Source of the DNA: Sphingobacterium detergens
GTDB lineage: Bacteria > Bacteroidota > Bacteroidia > Sphingobacteriales > Sphingobacteriaceae
Length of the DNA stretch: 64,000 nucleotides
Direction of reading: 5' to 3'
NCBI RefSeq assembly: GCF_003610355.1
Contig: NZ_RAPY01000008.1
Location: 62,001 to 126,000, forward strand
Shown here: positions 17,710-27,883 of the stretch, piece by piece
Numbering within the stretch: the first letter of the stretch is position 1
Layout: the number at the start of each line of letters is the position of its first letter
The notes under the pieces: generated by a model
Databases searched by the model: none
Seen by the model: the letters and a program-made list of their open reading frames with translations, nothing else
What the model was told of the DNA's origin: nothing
Program-made: the position numbers and the translations under genes

Positions 17710-17760
17710 ATTGAAATGCCCCCCAAAAGTTCTTGTTTAACTTTTGGGGGGCATTTCAAT
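17710..17760. terminator. Perfect 22-bp-arm hairpin between pirin and GH18 genes
   Basis: Arms 17710-17731 and 17739-17760 are exact reverse complements with a 7-nt loop and a core of six consecutive C/G. It lies between convergent genes. It lacks a T-run directly after either arm, so terminator function is plausible but not certain; a second hairpin overlaps its right end. Confidence 0.6.
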
Positions 17761-17784
17761 AAAGTGGACAACACTTTATTTTCG
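17758..17784 (+). terminator. Second hairpin with T-run after pirin
   Basis: AATAAAGTG (17758-17766) pairs with CACTTTATT (17772-17780) across GACAA, followed by TT. It shares bases with the end of the 22-bp-arm hairpin, so the two structures exclude each other. Confidence 0.5.
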
Positions 17785-17806
17785 TACAGATACTTTTAAA
17801 TAATTA

Positions 17807-18778
17807 CTAATTCGCGGGGTTCATTAGCTGAATCGCCTTTTTCGTAAAGATATAAGAGGGTGTACTATACGTGCCATCGGCATCAAGTCCATAGCTAAAA
17901 ATGCCACCTTTTTTGCCATCACTAGGTTGCCATGCTGCATATTGATAAAAGAGTGCTGGCGTCCCATTTCTTGCCGAACCATCTTCAAAACTCGCTCCGA
18001 GAACGTATTTTCCTGGAGGAATATTTCCTTTATACGCCTCATTGTAAAGTTTGTCAAGCTGACCACCAAAATAGCGCTGCATAAAGAAATAGTCAATATA
18101 AGGTTCGATATCTTTTAAGAATTTAGGCGGTAAATTGACATAATTCAGATCCAGGATAAACAATTTCCCTGTTCCAGACGAAGGGCCAAAATGAGCACCT
18201 AAAGCTTTTATATTCAACGCAATCTGATCCAAATCCTGCTGGCTACCACTAAAAAAACCACCAAATAAGCCAGTCGATGTCGTCCCTCCACCGCTTTCAA
18301 AATCAAGATCTATCCCATCATAGTTGTAGTTCTGGGTATCGTCATTAATGTTTTGAACCCAAGCATTGCGATCTGCTACCGACATTGTCCATGGCATCCC
18401 CCTAGTGTAGACAACACGTGTACCTCTGCGATGAAGATAAGGGATGTACTGGTCGCGGAGCGCGGTCCAAAAAGGGCTCGTAGCAGGTGTGTAATCCGTA
18501 AAAACATTGACAATATCCACACTATCAGGAATAGCAAGCATCGTTTTTTGTCCCGCGTTTGATTCAACCAATGAATCACCCCAGGTCCGATAATAGCCAG
18601 CCATAATCTGGTGCGGGCTTTTTTTATACGCCTTTAATTTTTCAAAATAAGCTATCGAGTCAGAAACAGGTTCCAATTCTAAATTCGGATCAATGCTTTT
18701 CTGACATGAAGATACCATGCTGATCAATACAAATAAACCAGCACATAAGTTAAGTAGTGTTTTTCTTTCTGTTCTCAT
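17807..18778 (-). CDS. GH18-family lipoprotein (endo-beta-N-acetylglucosaminidase/chitinase-like)
   Basis: 323 residues. A lipoprotein signal peptide ends in VSSC (lipobox cysteine about residue 25). The GH18 catalytic signature DGIDLDFES (DxxDxDxE, acid Glu near residue 162) is intact, preceded by the strand VVYTRGMPWT and followed by YFFMQRYFGGQ with the conserved Tyr. The closest pattern is the EndoS/EndoF branch and the related surface glycan hydrolases of Bacteroidota, which cleave the chitobiose core of N-glycans; chitinase activity cannot be excluded. Anchored to the envelope. It lies downstream of the seven-gene SusCD operon but beyond that operon's terminator, so it is transcribed separately. 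Confidence 0.85.
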   Translation of the reverse strand: MRTERKTLLNLCAGLFVLISMVSSCQKSIDPNLELEPVSDSIAYFEKLKAYKKSPHQIMAGYYRTWGDSLVESNAGQKTMLAIPDSVDIVNVFTDYTPATSPFWTALRDQYIPYLHRRGTRVVYTRGMPWTMSVADRNAWVQNINDDTQNYNYDGIDLDFESGGGTTSTGLFGGFFSGSQQDLDQIALNIKALGAHFGPSSGTGKLFILDLNYVNLPPKFLKDIEPYIDYFFMQRYFGGQLDKLYNEAYKGNIPPGKYVLGASFEDGSARNGTPALFYQYAAWQPSDGKKGGIFSYGLDADGTYSTPSYIFTKKAIQLMNPAN

Positions 18779-19065
18779 AATTTATTTTAATCTTTTATTG
18801 ACTAAAGTATCTATACACTATAATATACGATTATCTCGCCTAATTATTTTAAAAAAACCACTTTTAAATAAAAAAATATCTCATATACAGCAAAACACAT
18901 TTACTTTGCAGAAAACAAAACACTTCCAAATAATATCCTTACACGCGATGAAGTGCTCATTTATGGAAAAGGGAAATCCCACACAATAAGCTGCGGGGCC
19001 TCTGCCAATACAGATGAAACCAATCTCCGGCAGACCAAGGTCTTTTATGATCTGCAGCATGTTTA
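18779..19065. other. Gene-free spacer upstream of the GH18 gene
   Basis: About 290 nt (plus the terminator to its right) with no credible gene. The part next to the GH18 start is AT-rich and should hold its promoter, but I see no clean TTG/TAnnTTTG pair. A small plus-strand open frame here has no supporting features. Confidence 0.5.
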
Positions 19066-19106
19066 ATAAAAAATCCGTAGCTCTCTAAAAAGAAAGCTAC
19101 GGATTT
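19066..19106 (-). terminator. Terminator of the seven-gene SusCD operon
   Basis: AAATCCGTAGCT (19071-19082) pairs with AGCTACGGATTT (19095-19106). On the minus strand the stem is followed by a run of T (TTTTTTATT), giving a proper rho-independent terminator 50 nt after the TlpA-like stop. Confidence 0.88.
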
Positions 19107-19155
19107 CAGTAGGCTTAAGTTATTATCGTAAACTTATGCTCTTGTCCTGGGACGG

Positions 19156-20634
19156 TTAGCCCTTTTTTGCGAGTTCAATCTTGGTTGAGATTTCATGGAC
19201 AATTTTTTCCACGTCGGCGCCACCACCCGAAGATTGGAAACGAATAAAACCTTCTTTATCAATAATGACTTTAGTCGGTATACCTTTGACACCGTAGGCT
19301 GTCACGACCGACTTATCCCGATCTTTCATTTCATCATATAAAACATGGAAACTATATTTATTTTCGTTGATAAAATTATTGACCAGCTCTTTATAATTCT
19401 CCTCTTTCTGCCATGTGTTAATAAATAAAAAGGCTACATCAGGATCATTCACATATTTGTTTACCGCAGCCTGCATTCCAGGAAAAGACATTTTGCAAGG
19501 ACCACACCATGTCGCCCAGAAATCAAGTACCACAACCTTACCCTTCATACTTGCAAGAGAAACTTCTTTACCCGAACGATCTACAAGTGAGAATTGCGGT
19601 GCATCCTTTTTCACCATTTCACCTTGCAGCTTAGACACCAACGTTTCATCAATACGCGCATTTAGGCCCTTTAGATAACTTGCCGTATCTGATAGGCTAT
19701 TATTCAATTTGCTATACAAAGGCAGCAATTCGGCCATTAACTTAGGTTCTTTTCCATTCTTGATTACTTCGGTCTCCAGGAGCTGAAAGGCATCTAGGCT
19801 TTTTCCTTTTGCTTCCAGGGCTTTCGCATAGGCAATGGTTGCTGTTTCTGAGGGTAATTCTCGCTGCACTTTTGCTAGTATCTCCAGCGCTTTGTCTACC
19901 TGTTGATTGCCCAACAAAGCCTCAGCATATTGTAGACTAATACCGCCCAAATATTGTAACCCTGCATTATTTTTTTGTTCATTGGCAGCAGCTTTTTGCT
20001 GGCTCAACTTTAAATATACCGGTTCAAGCATCGCTTGGGTATAGATATATTCCTTTTGCTGGTTTAACTCCCTGCCAATAGCGAAAATAGCATTTGTATA
20101 ATTTTCTCTAGTTTTCAACAAATCCAGATAATAGCTCACCTTATCCAGGTTTTTTTCGCTCGCGTATTGTTGTGCAATGGCGCTGATTCCGTAGCCATAA
20201 ATACCTCTGTTTTTTTCCTCAAAACTCGCTTCGGGAAACTTCTTGATCAACTCGGCATACAATAGCTCCGTCTGCTGAGCACCTGGCCCATTTTTTTCAA
20301 ACAGCTTGCCAAAGGCTTCATTTCGAGCGGTGATTCCTTTCGGGAATTTTTTGGTAATACTCTTTTTTATGGCTTCTTCCTGAGCTGTTTTCTCCAGCCC
20401 TCTATAAATCTGTCCGGCCAACAGTAAATCTTCCTCCCTTTTTGATTTCGCCAAAAATTCCGCTTCCTTGAGCACTTCGGCCTTGGATGCCTCCGTATCC
20501 TTTTGGAATAATCCATTCAAATGCTTGTACAGTTCATCCTGTGTAACGCCCTTTTTAGCCGCCAGTTGTCCAAAAGTAACCTGACTGCTCAACAGCAATA
20601 AAGGGATAGCTAATTTTATCGATTTTATACCCAT
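19156..20634 (-). CDS. TlpA-like secreted thioredoxin-domain protein
   Basis: 492 residues. A signal peptide (residues about 1-22, ending TFG before QLAAKK) is followed by a long alpha-helical, TPR-like region (residues 25-330) and a C-terminal TlpA/ResA thioredoxin fold with FWATWCGPCKMSFPG (redox cysteines near residue 375) and GIPTKVIIDKEG (cis-Pro region). It probably acts on disulfides in the periplasm. It is the last gene of the sigma/FecR/SusCD operon, 55 nt after the PKD-like gene. TlpA-type proteins with an N-terminal helical region are common at the end of Bacteroidota SusCD loci; the substrate is unknown. Confidence 0.9.
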   Translation of the reverse strand: MGIKSIKLAIPLLLLSSQVTFGQLAAKKGVTQDELYKHLNGLFQKDTEASKAEVLKEAEFLAKSKREEDLLLAGQIYRGLEKTAQEEAIKKSITKKFPKGITARNEAFGKLFEKNGPGAQQTELLYAELIKKFPEASFEEKNRGIYGYGISAIAQQYASEKNLDKVSYYLDLLKTRENYTNAIFAIGRELNQQKEYIYTQAMLEPVYLKLSQQKAAANEQKNNAGLQYLGGISLQYAEALLGNQQVDKALEILAKVQRELPSETATIAYAKALEAKGKSLDAFQLLETEVIKNGKEPKLMAELLPLYSKLNNSLSDTASYLKGLNARIDETLVSKLQGEMVKKDAPQFSLVDRSGKEVSLASMKGKVVVLDFWATWCGPCKMSFPGMQAAVNKYVNDPDVAFLFINTWQKEENYKELVNNFINENKYSFHVLYDEMKDRDKSVVTAYGVKGIPTKVIIDKEGFIRFQSSGGGADVEKIVHEISTKIELAKKG

Positions 20635-20689
20635 TTTTTAGATTTATTTATTTTTGATATTTATATTTTGTTCTTTATTGTTGAAATAA

Positions 20690-22168
20690 CTATTCTTCCG
20701 GTATGCCCAAATGTAAATCGACAACCTCATCGACAACATGTTTATGCGCCTGTTCCAATACCATAGTATTGGCATTATAGATATAGATCGAACCAGGTTT
20801 ATTCGCTGTAGGATCATTCGTAGCGACCATTAATTTACCATCCAGAATCTTAAACTTGACAATATTACCGGGAGCATCCGATGGCAGCTGCACATATTTT
20901 TGGAATTCTACCCCTAGATAAGAGGCCATATAAATTGTCTTGCCTGCCGCCATATACCATCTGCTTGTCTGCCCGTCAAAATAAACATAGCTTATGGGAT
21001 CAGATGTGGGCATAGGTCCCTCTCCTAACAGATCAAAAGATACGGGTTTATAGTCCTCGCCGTAGTTCAGGCGATACGAGTACAATTGATTATCCTTTCT
21101 AAAAAGGTAAATCTGATTGATGGATGGAATATTGGCATAACTGCAGGCCAAAAATGTTTTGCCATCCATCATTTCTTGACCTGGAATATCTTTGTAATCA
21201 TTAACATAAAGAAATTCGTTTCCCGTCATGCCATTATCCCAGACTCTGACCTTTTTATTTTTTTCATCATAGACGCTCATAAATAATCGACCATTGCCAT
21301 AGGGTGTTGCAATACCATTCAGCGCAACCTGATAATCTAGCGGATCCTTAGCAAAGGCCGCTAGTGCAATTTTCCCCTGCCGCAGTACATGGAACTTCCC
21401 GTTGTTGATAACATAAATGATCTCAAAGTAATGATCTGAGATGACCTGACTTGGGCGAAAGGTGAAGTTTCCACCCCCGACATAACTTGATGAATTATAA
21501 TACAAGATTGGTGTAAACTCACGCGAATCAATCACCGTAACCGGATTCGCGGCTTCCTGTACACCGATAGTAATCACATTATAAAAATCGGAAGCAGATG
21601 CGCCATATTTTTTCGTACCGCTTATGGATATCGGATTACGCCCTAGCGTCTGCGTCTGAGGAAACAGGACCTCCTCCCAAGATTGTTTTTTCGCAATTGT
21701 GGAAAGACAATATACAGAAGCGTCCTTGGCTTTATTCTGCGTCAAGACATAGTACCCCCATTTATAGGGATTAACCACATTCAGGAAACAATGATAACTG
21801 GTTACTGTTCCCGTCGATTTATCCGTTACACTAAACGCTGCAGGAATTCTCCCATAGCGTTTATTCGCGACATAAAACAAGTTTTTAGTTTTACTGACCG
21901 TAATAGAATCAACCTTCCATTCGAAAGTCAATGCATTCGTATCGGCACCTGATAGCGAGCCGCTGATTACCGGGTTAAGCCGAACCGTATCTTTAAAGGG
22001 AATCTCATAAATCCGTCCTGTGGGATGGCTATTTTCCAGCAAACCGCCAATAGTAATCGCATTGATATCCTGATAATTATAATTACCAAGATCTTTGGAG
22101 CAGCTTTCAAACACAAGAAGCACAATCACCAAAATATAATATAGGTTTTTCAATTTCATCTGATTCAT
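20690..22168 (-). CDS. PKD-like family lipoprotein
   Basis: 492 residues with a lipoprotein signal (VLLVFESC, Cys near residue 23). An N-terminal Ig/PKD-like region (PVISGSLSGADTNALTFEWK) is followed by repeated beta-strand segments ending FKILDGKLMVATNDPTANKP, resembling a propeller. It matches the PKD-like family that regularly follows DUF4843 genes in SusCD loci. It is likely a surface or periplasmic binding lipoprotein; the ligand is unknown. Six nt separate it from the DUF4843 gene. Confidence 0.85.
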   Translation of the reverse strand: MNQMKLKNLYYILVIVLLVFESCSKDLGNYNYQDINAITIGGLLENSHPTGRIYEIPFKDTVRLNPVISGSLSGADTNALTFEWKVDSITVSKTKNLFYVANKRYGRIPAAFSVTDKSTGTVTSYHCFLNVVNPYKWGYYVLTQNKAKDASVYCLSTIAKKQSWEEVLFPQTQTLGRNPISISGTKKYGASASDFYNVITIGVQEAANPVTVIDSREFTPILYYNSSSYVGGGNFTFRPSQVISDHYFEIIYVINNGKFHVLRQGKIALAAFAKDPLDYQVALNGIATPYGNGRLFMSVYDEKNKKVRVWDNGMTGNEFLYVNDYKDIPGQEMMDGKTFLACSYANIPSINQIYLFRKDNQLYSYRLNYGEDYKPVSFDLLGEGPMPTSDPISYVYFDGQTSRWYMAAGKTIYMASYLGVEFQKYVQLPSDAPGNIVKFKILDGKLMVATNDPTANKPGSIYIYNANTMVLEQAHKHVVDEVVDLHLGIPEE

Positions 22169-22174
22169 GATTTA

Positions 22175-22945
22175 TTAAGGCAATAGAATACGTTCTTTTG
22201 TACTATCACCATCAGGATACACTTCATTGTCCAGAAGGTACTGTTTGAGTACCTCTATATAATTAAAGGTAATCGGATACCAGCTTGGTACCGGGCTAGC
22301 CGGCATATTATTCCAATAATAAATTGGCCCCGGTGCATTCGTGATCAGCTCGGACGAAGGATCAGCTCCCAGATAGTAAATCTGTATCCATCGTTGAAAG
22401 ACTTCTTTATGATAAGGACCAAAATAATTTTTCCAGGTGCTCCACCATTTGGGTTCATTCAAGATATCGTCAACAATCACCGTCAGCTTCTGGTTGTGCA
22501 AATTGCCTGGTATAAACTCATCATTTCCTTTCAAACTTAAATATAAAACAGTCTGTTCAGACAACATCTTAGCTGTACGCTGTAGACTGATATACAAGGT
22601 GTCCAGATATCTATCCGCGCTAATAACAGCTTTTGAAAACTTCACAGCATTGACATCAAAACGAGAAGAATCTTCGATCACCAAATTGTAAGAGCGGTCA
22701 GCTCCTTTTGCTGAACCACTGATCCGAATAGGAATCGCAATCGTCTTCTCTTTGACCTGAATATCCGGATCTAGGGCAAAACCATAATAAATACTATCGG
22801 CGTATCTTTCGATGGCTCTCCTATTCGGATTTGGATAGGCAAAGTATACATAGCTATTTCCTTGATCGTATTGGACTATATTTTCATTTTCTTTACAGGC
22901 ACTCAGCAGAAATAATGTGCAAAGAAACAAAACAAACTTTTTCAT
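22175..22945 (-). CDS. DUF4843 lipoprotein
   Basis: 256 residues with a lipoprotein signal (FLLSAC, Cys about residue 17). The segments YVYFAYPNPN, KTIAIPIRISGSA and LNEPKWWSTWKNYFGPYHKEVFQRW fit the DUF4843 family of Bacteroidota lipoproteins, found between SusD and PKD-like genes. No catalytic motif is visible; probably a surface-exposed accessory binding protein of the SusCD complex. Six nt from the SusD gene upstream and the PKD-like gene downstream. Confidence 0.88.
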   Translation of the reverse strand: MKKFVLFLCTLFLLSACKENENIVQYDQGNSYVYFAYPNPNRRAIERYADSIYYGFALDPDIQVKEKTIAIPIRISGSAKGADRSYNLVIEDSSRFDVNAVKFSKAVISADRYLDTLYISLQRTAKMLSEQTVLYLSLKGNDEFIPGNLHNQKLTVIVDDILNEPKWWSTWKNYFGPYHKEVFQRWIQIYYLGADPSSELITNAPGPIYYWNNMPASPVPSWYPITFNYIEVLKQYLLDNEVYPDGDSTKERILLP

Positions 22946-22951
22946 GTTACC

Positions 22952-24439
22952 TTAATTTTGAGGGTTATACAACAATTCATCATCTGGAATCGGCAGCCTA
23001 AAAATTTCTCTTTTTGGCAGTATTGCCGTACGACGGTCAATTGCCCTAAAAAGGCGTTTATACTCAGTAAACAGGTAGCCTTCACCAATATTCTCCTTAC
23101 GCATTTCGTCAAATATCAAATCTTTGATCCGTTGGCTCGTCATGGCATCACTCATGGAAATATTAGTGGTAATATTTCTTGAGTTGCGTACCAGATTTAA
23201 ATATTCCAGCGCTTTCGACGGGTTGCTGACCGCATAGTTTTCGGCAGCGATCATATAGATCGTATGGAGTGATATCACCTTGTTTTCAAACAGTGGACGA
23301 TAGGTTGCATCAGCAGGTTGCCTCGTCTGATCAAATAAGTACTTTGACAGTTTCCAGGGATAAGATGTATTGGGTTGTACAAACCAGTTTGCCAAACGAT
23401 AATCGTTCAACGACCCATGGCCTGCAGCATTATACAAATTCGTTCGCAACCAAGAATAATTGGGAAATAGAAAAGGTGAAGTTGAACTCGAAATAATTGC
23501 ATCTGCCGGAACAAATACACTGCCAACTAATGCGGCAATTCTATTGGAAAAAAGAGCAAATATATTCTCCATTGGCATGCGTATATTTCCTATTTGGCCC
23601 ATCTCACTGGACAGTGCCATTCGGATACTATTGGTTGTCTTGAGTTCAGCGATCAGCTCCTCCGCATATTGCCTAGCCCTTTCCATATCCCCTTTCCATT
23701 GCGCGACCATAGCCTGCATGGCTACAATTGCATAATAATTCATCCGGATACCCCGATAGTCAATCAGGCTATTGTACCGTTCATAAGCAAACTGATTGAG
23801 ATTAGCATCCCGGGGATTTGAACGAATGGGATCCTTATCCAATAATATTCGAGCTTCCGACAAGTCTTGTTCCAACAAATTGATGACTGCTGCGGTAGTC
23901 GAAAATTTAGTCCCTGTATAGGAAACTGATGTTTTATAGGGGATTGCCTGTGCATTGATCCCCTCATCTGGAATGGATGGTCCAAACAGTTTTAGCAATT
24001 GAAAATGGCTGAATGCCCGCAGTCCGACTGCCTCACCTTTGATCAGGTTGTAATATGGATCGTCTTTTACCCTGTCTACATTCGCCAGAATAATATTTGC
24101 CTGATTAATACTCTGATATAATTTACCCCAGATATTTGCGATAATCTTCTTCGGCTCGTCATAATTATATTGATGCTCATAAGAACGATAATATTTATGT
24201 GCCTCATTGCTGACATTATAAGATCCGACCAAAGTTTCCATAAAACCATATTTCATTTCCCGGCCGTAAAGTGTATCGGTATTCAATGTTTCATACACCC
24301 CTGCCAATGCTGTAGCAAAACCGGTACGGTCTGTCAACAGATCCTCTTCATACGCTTTATCAATCGGGTTTACATTTAAGAACTTTTCGCAGCCCGATAA
24401 TAGAACGAGCATCACGAATGCAATTAATAACTTTTTCAT
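22952..24439 (-). CDS. SusD/RagB-family nutrient-binding lipoprotein
   Basis: 495 residues. Lipoprotein signal LVLLSGCEKFLNVNP (Cys near residue 17) followed by the SusD N-terminal pattern ATALAGVYETLNT and the TPR-like helices (YNLIKGEAVGLRAFSHFQLLKLFG), and the C-terminal SusD motif LNLVRNSRNIT with IKDLIFDEMRKENIGEGYLFTEYKR. It is an outer-membrane lipoprotein that captures an oligomeric ligand and hands it to SusC. Three nt after the SusC stop. Confidence 0.95.
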   Translation of the reverse strand: MKKLLIAFVMLVLLSGCEKFLNVNPIDKAYEEDLLTDRTGFATALAGVYETLNTDTLYGREMKYGFMETLVGSYNVSNEAHKYYRSYEHQYNYDEPKKIIANIWGKLYQSINQANIILANVDRVKDDPYYNLIKGEAVGLRAFSHFQLLKLFGPSIPDEGINAQAIPYKTSVSYTGTKFSTTAAVINLLEQDLSEARILLDKDPIRSNPRDANLNQFAYERYNSLIDYRGIRMNYYAIVAMQAMVAQWKGDMERARQYAEELIAELKTTNSIRMALSSEMGQIGNIRMPMENIFALFSNRIAALVGSVFVPADAIISSSTSPFLFPNYSWLRTNLYNAAGHGSLNDYRLANWFVQPNTSYPWKLSKYLFDQTRQPADATYRPLFENKVISLHTIYMIAAENYAVSNPSKALEYLNLVRNSRNITTNISMSDAMTSQRIKDLIFDEMRKENIGEGYLFTEYKRLFRAIDRRTAILPKREIFRLPIPDDELLYNPQN

Positions 24440-24442
24440 GTT

Positions 24443-27400
24443 TTAAAATTGAACCATTACACCAAAATTAAATTCACGTGCGTAAGGATATTCTATCCCT
24501 CTTTCCATGCGTACAGTACTCCATCGAAACATATCGTTCATGGAAAAGTTCAGCCGCAGCCGTTCAAGTTTATACTTCTTCAAGACCGCATTGCTAAAAG
24601 AGTAGTTGACATTGATGGTCGAAAGCCGCAGAAACGATTCGGTTTGTACAAAACGGCTGGAGGGCTGTGTCGCGGACAGATCATCAATAGCTTTATATTT
24701 GGTGATATCTCCCGGCTGTTTCCAGCGTTCTTCCAATACACGACGATCCGCATTCTGATAAGCGTTATTATTTTCAATTTTGTCCATCAGCGTTTGATTA
24801 TATCTATCGGCACCCAGGGAATAATTCCCGATCACTTGGACGGTCAGTCCCTTAAAATTGACGGTAGACCCTACATTTCCATACAGTGTCGGTTCCGAAT
24901 TACCCACCACCTGTTGGTTATTGGCATCCCAGGTATAAGTGACATTGCCGTTTCGGTCGCGATAGAGTTCACGTCCGTTGGCGGGATCAATCCCCAACGA
25001 CGGTACCGCACGGATAACACTCAAGGACTGTCCCTCCTGGTAGAATTGTCCCGGCTGAATAACATTACCATCTTTATCTTTTGTCACCAAGGACTCATTT
25101 AAGGCGCGAAGTTCATTGGATATTTCTTTTAGCTTACTACGGTTCTGTACTGCACCGACTGACAGATACCAGCTGAGATCTTTTGTTGTATTATTGAGCA
25201 CCCGCCAGTTGGCCATTGCTTCAAAACCTTTATTCTGCACCTTACCAAAATTTTGGAAAAATCTGTCTTCATAAAAACCAAAAGATGGCGCCACATCAAT
25301 AGTAGAAATCATACGGTTGGTCGTGCGGTCATAAAAGGAAAGATCTAATTTCAACAGATCACCCTTGATACCAAACTCTCCACCCACACTCCGCTGCTGT
25401 TGCTCAGGCCAACGTACCGCTGGATTACCCTGTCCTGTATAAATCGCCGCATATTGGTTATAGTAGTTACGGCCTGTAATGAAATTATAAGAAGTACTTA
25501 CCATACCTACATTAAAATTACTCACCGTACTCGATGTACCAGCATTCACATACCAGCGCATCCGTGTCAGGAAATTATTTTTAAACCAGGTTTCGTTGTG
25601 CATATTATAGGAAAAACCCGCACTCCAGAATGTCCCAAAACGATTTTGGCTACCATAGATCGATGCCCCGTCAGATCGCAGGGTACTGCTTACATTGTAT
25701 TTATTATCGTAGGTGTAAAACAGGGAACCCAAAAAACCGACCGAACGTACAGGTAATGAAGTCGATTTTGGCAACGATCCTACCGCATACTGCAAAGCCA
25801 TCTGTGGTGTCATAAAGCGATCATCCACATAACCTGTCACAGTATTGCTGTTACCTATGGTGTTTTCCGAACGAATTTCTGCGATGCCATTGGCGACAAG
25901 CTGATGCTTGTCAAATTTATTAGAATATTGTACATCCACTTTCCCTTCATATTTCGTGAAATTTCGATTTCCGAAAGTATAAGATCCTTTTAGGTTTGCA
26001 TCGGTAATATTGGTATAATCTGTATGAAAAGGAGACTTGTAGCGATCAATATCTCTCATTTCCCGTGCGATCATACCCGATGCTCTGACAAGTAGTTTTG
26101 GCAGCGCAAACCACTCGATAGACATGTTATTCTGAAGCGTTTGGGCTACTTCATCATCGCGGAATCCCAAACTGGCATTATACAATGGGTTAAATTGCGT
26201 TGGTCCCCAGTTATACCATTGTCCTAACTCACCAAAACGAACATTGTAGTTACCTTGGTCATTGTATATTCTTTCGTAGGGATTCAGCTCGGTATAGGTT
26301 TTAAATTCACCATAGGGGCTATTATAGGCTTTGCTATACAGATAAGTCGCCACGTTGCGGAAAGTAATCACGTTTGGTATGCGATAGATTAGGGTAAAAC
26401 CTGCATTACCACGTTTTCGACCAGAGTCTTTCATTACACCTTTACTATCAAAATAACCACCTTCAAGACTATATCGCACACCATTCCCGCCCCCTTCCAT
26501 CCGCAGACTGTGATTAATAGAAAATGTATTTCGAACAGGCTGTTTCAACCAATAGGTATCCGTTCCCCCCTGTATATCCTGCTCTCGTTTTGCGAATAGA
26601 TTATTATAAAATTCCTGTTGAATAAGGTCAAAACCGCTATCACCACTTTTCGATGTATATAAATTCGCTAATTTTTCATATTGTAATTTCTCCCTCGCAT
26701 TCATCAAATTGTAATCCGATAAATCCACCATGGAAACTGAAGGTTTCATATCGTAGCTCACTGTAAACTTACCATCTTTGGGCAATCTTGTTTCAATGAC
26801 CACCACACCATTCCCCCCACGAGAACCGTATAAACTCGTTGAACTGGCATCTTTTAGGATAGATATAGTTTCAATGCGATTCACATCGATATCATACAGT
26901 GTCGTCAGTGGTACCTCAAAACCATCCATAATAATCAACGGGGCATTGACGGCATATTCTCCCACACTAGAAACTCCCCGAATATTGATTTGTGGCATTA
27001 CATTCGGATTAGATCCCGCGGTTACACGCTCATCGACTTTAAAAGAAGGATCCAGCGATTGTAGCACAGTAAAGATATTGGTCGAGTTGAATTTCTCCAG
27101 TTCCTGCCGTGTCACCATCGTCGCCGCACCTGTAAAATTCTCGCGGCGTACCCTATTGTAGCCGGTGACCACCGTTTCCTCTATTCTATTGTCCACTTGA
27201 TGCATCGTCACCACCAGCGGTTTGTCTGAGGTAACCTCAACTTCCTGTCTTTCATAGCCAACCATGGAAAAGCCCAGTTCCAAAGACTCATTGAGCAGGA
27301 CTACATAGAACCTGCCATTCGCATCAGAAAGAACCCCGCCGCGTGGGCTTCGCAGCACCTTGATCGATACCCCGGCCAAAGGTTTCCCTGAAGCATCCTG

Positions 27401-27853
27401 CACACGCCCCTCAACGGTGATCTGACGCTGTTCTCCAGCCTCAGTCTTTCGCCCAGCAGGCCGTTCATTGTTTGTTTTCCCGGGAGCGGGTTCTTTTCGC
27501 CGCACCAAAATCGTGTTATTTCGAAAGACCAGATCCACATCTTGACCAGCAGCGACCTCCCTTAGTACCTGCTCGATCTCCTTATCTTTTACCTGAATGC
27601 TAATCGGTTTGCTATTTTTGAGTAAGGCTAAGTCACCGATAAGATCCGCATTCGCTTGTTTTCGGATTTTTTCCAGAATGGAGTACATGGAACTATTATG
27701 CTCTTTCAACGTAATACGCTGCGCCATTGCTGTACCTATGAAACCCGATAGCAACAGACCACTCAGCACAAGCTTCGATAAGCATTTACCGACATCTTTG
27801 GGCAAATCGGTAGCCGCCACTCTTTTTTCAAAAGGGTAAACTTTCAATTTCAT
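24443..27853 (-). CDS. SusC/RagA-type TonB-dependent transporter with STN signalling domain
   Basis: 1136 residues. Signal peptide after an unusually long n-region (cleavage near TAMAQ, about residue 45), then an STN domain (EHNSSMYSILEKIRKQA), which in FecA-type receptors contacts the FecR anti-sigma factor, a carboxypeptidase-regulatory-like domain (VEGRVQDASGKPLAGVSIKV), a plug (ETVVTGYNRVRR, NIRGVSSVG, ILKDASSTSLYGSRGGNG), and a C-terminal beta-barrel ending in an aromatic (VMVQF). It imports a ligand through the outer membrane. With the adjacent FecR and sigma genes it should report ligand binding to transcription. Its start lies 30 nt after the FecR stop. Confidence 0.96.
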   Translation of the reverse strand: MKLKVYPFEKRVAATDLPKDVGKCLSKLVLSGLLLSGFIGTAMAQRITLKEHNSSMYSILEKIRKQANADLIGDLALLKNSKPISIQVKDKEIEQVLREVAAGQDVDLVFRNNTILVRRKEPAPGKTNNERPAGRKTEAGEQRQITVEGRVQDASGKPLAGVSIKVLRSPRGGVLSDANGRFYVVLLNESLELGFSMVGYERQEVEVTSDKPLVVTMHQVDNRIEETVVTGYNRVRRENFTGAATMVTRQELEKFNSTNIFTVLQSLDPSFKVDERVTAGSNPNVMPQINIRGVSSVGEYAVNAPLIIMDGFEVPLTTLYDIDVNRIETISILKDASSTSLYGSRGGNGVVVIETRLPKDGKFTVSYDMKPSVSMVDLSDYNLMNAREKLQYEKLANLYTSKSGDSGFDLIQQEFYNNLFAKREQDIQGGTDTYWLKQPVRNTFSINHSLRMEGGGNGVRYSLEGGYFDSKGVMKDSGRKRGNAGFTLIYRIPNVITFRNVATYLYSKAYNSPYGEFKTYTELNPYERIYNDQGNYNVRFGELGQWYNWGPTQFNPLYNASLGFRDDEVAQTLQNNMSIEWFALPKLLVRASGMIAREMRDIDRYKSPFHTDYTNITDANLKGSYTFGNRNFTKYEGKVDVQYSNKFDKHQLVANGIAEIRSENTIGNSNTVTGYVDDRFMTPQMALQYAVGSLPKSTSLPVRSVGFLGSLFYTYDNKYNVSSTLRSDGASIYGSQNRFGTFWSAGFSYNMHNETWFKNNFLTRMRWYVNAGTSSTVSNFNVGMVSTSYNFITGRNYYNQYAAIYTGQGNPAVRWPEQQQRSVGGEFGIKGDLLKLDLSFYDRTTNRMISTIDVAPSFGFYEDRFFQNFGKVQNKGFEAMANWRVLNNTTKDLSWYLSVGAVQNRSKLKEISNELRALNESLVTKDKDGNVIQPGQFYQEGQSLSVIRAVPSLGIDPANGRELYRDRNGNVTYTWDANNQQVVGNSEPTLYGNVGSTVNFKGLTVQVIGNYSLGADRYNQTLMDKIENNNAYQNADRRVLEERWKQPGDITKYKAIDDLSATQPSSRFVQTESFLRLSTINVNYSFSNAVLKKYKLERLRLNFSMNDMFRWSTVRMERGIEYPYAREFNFGVMVQF

Positions 27854-27883
27854 AAAGTTAATTTTCGTTAGTTAGTCTTTTCG

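Noticed and set aside
18717..18989. Plus-strand 90-residue frame upstream of the GH18 gene
   Set aside because: AT-rich translation (runs of Lys, Asn, Ile), overlaps the GH18 signal-peptide region and has no start signal.
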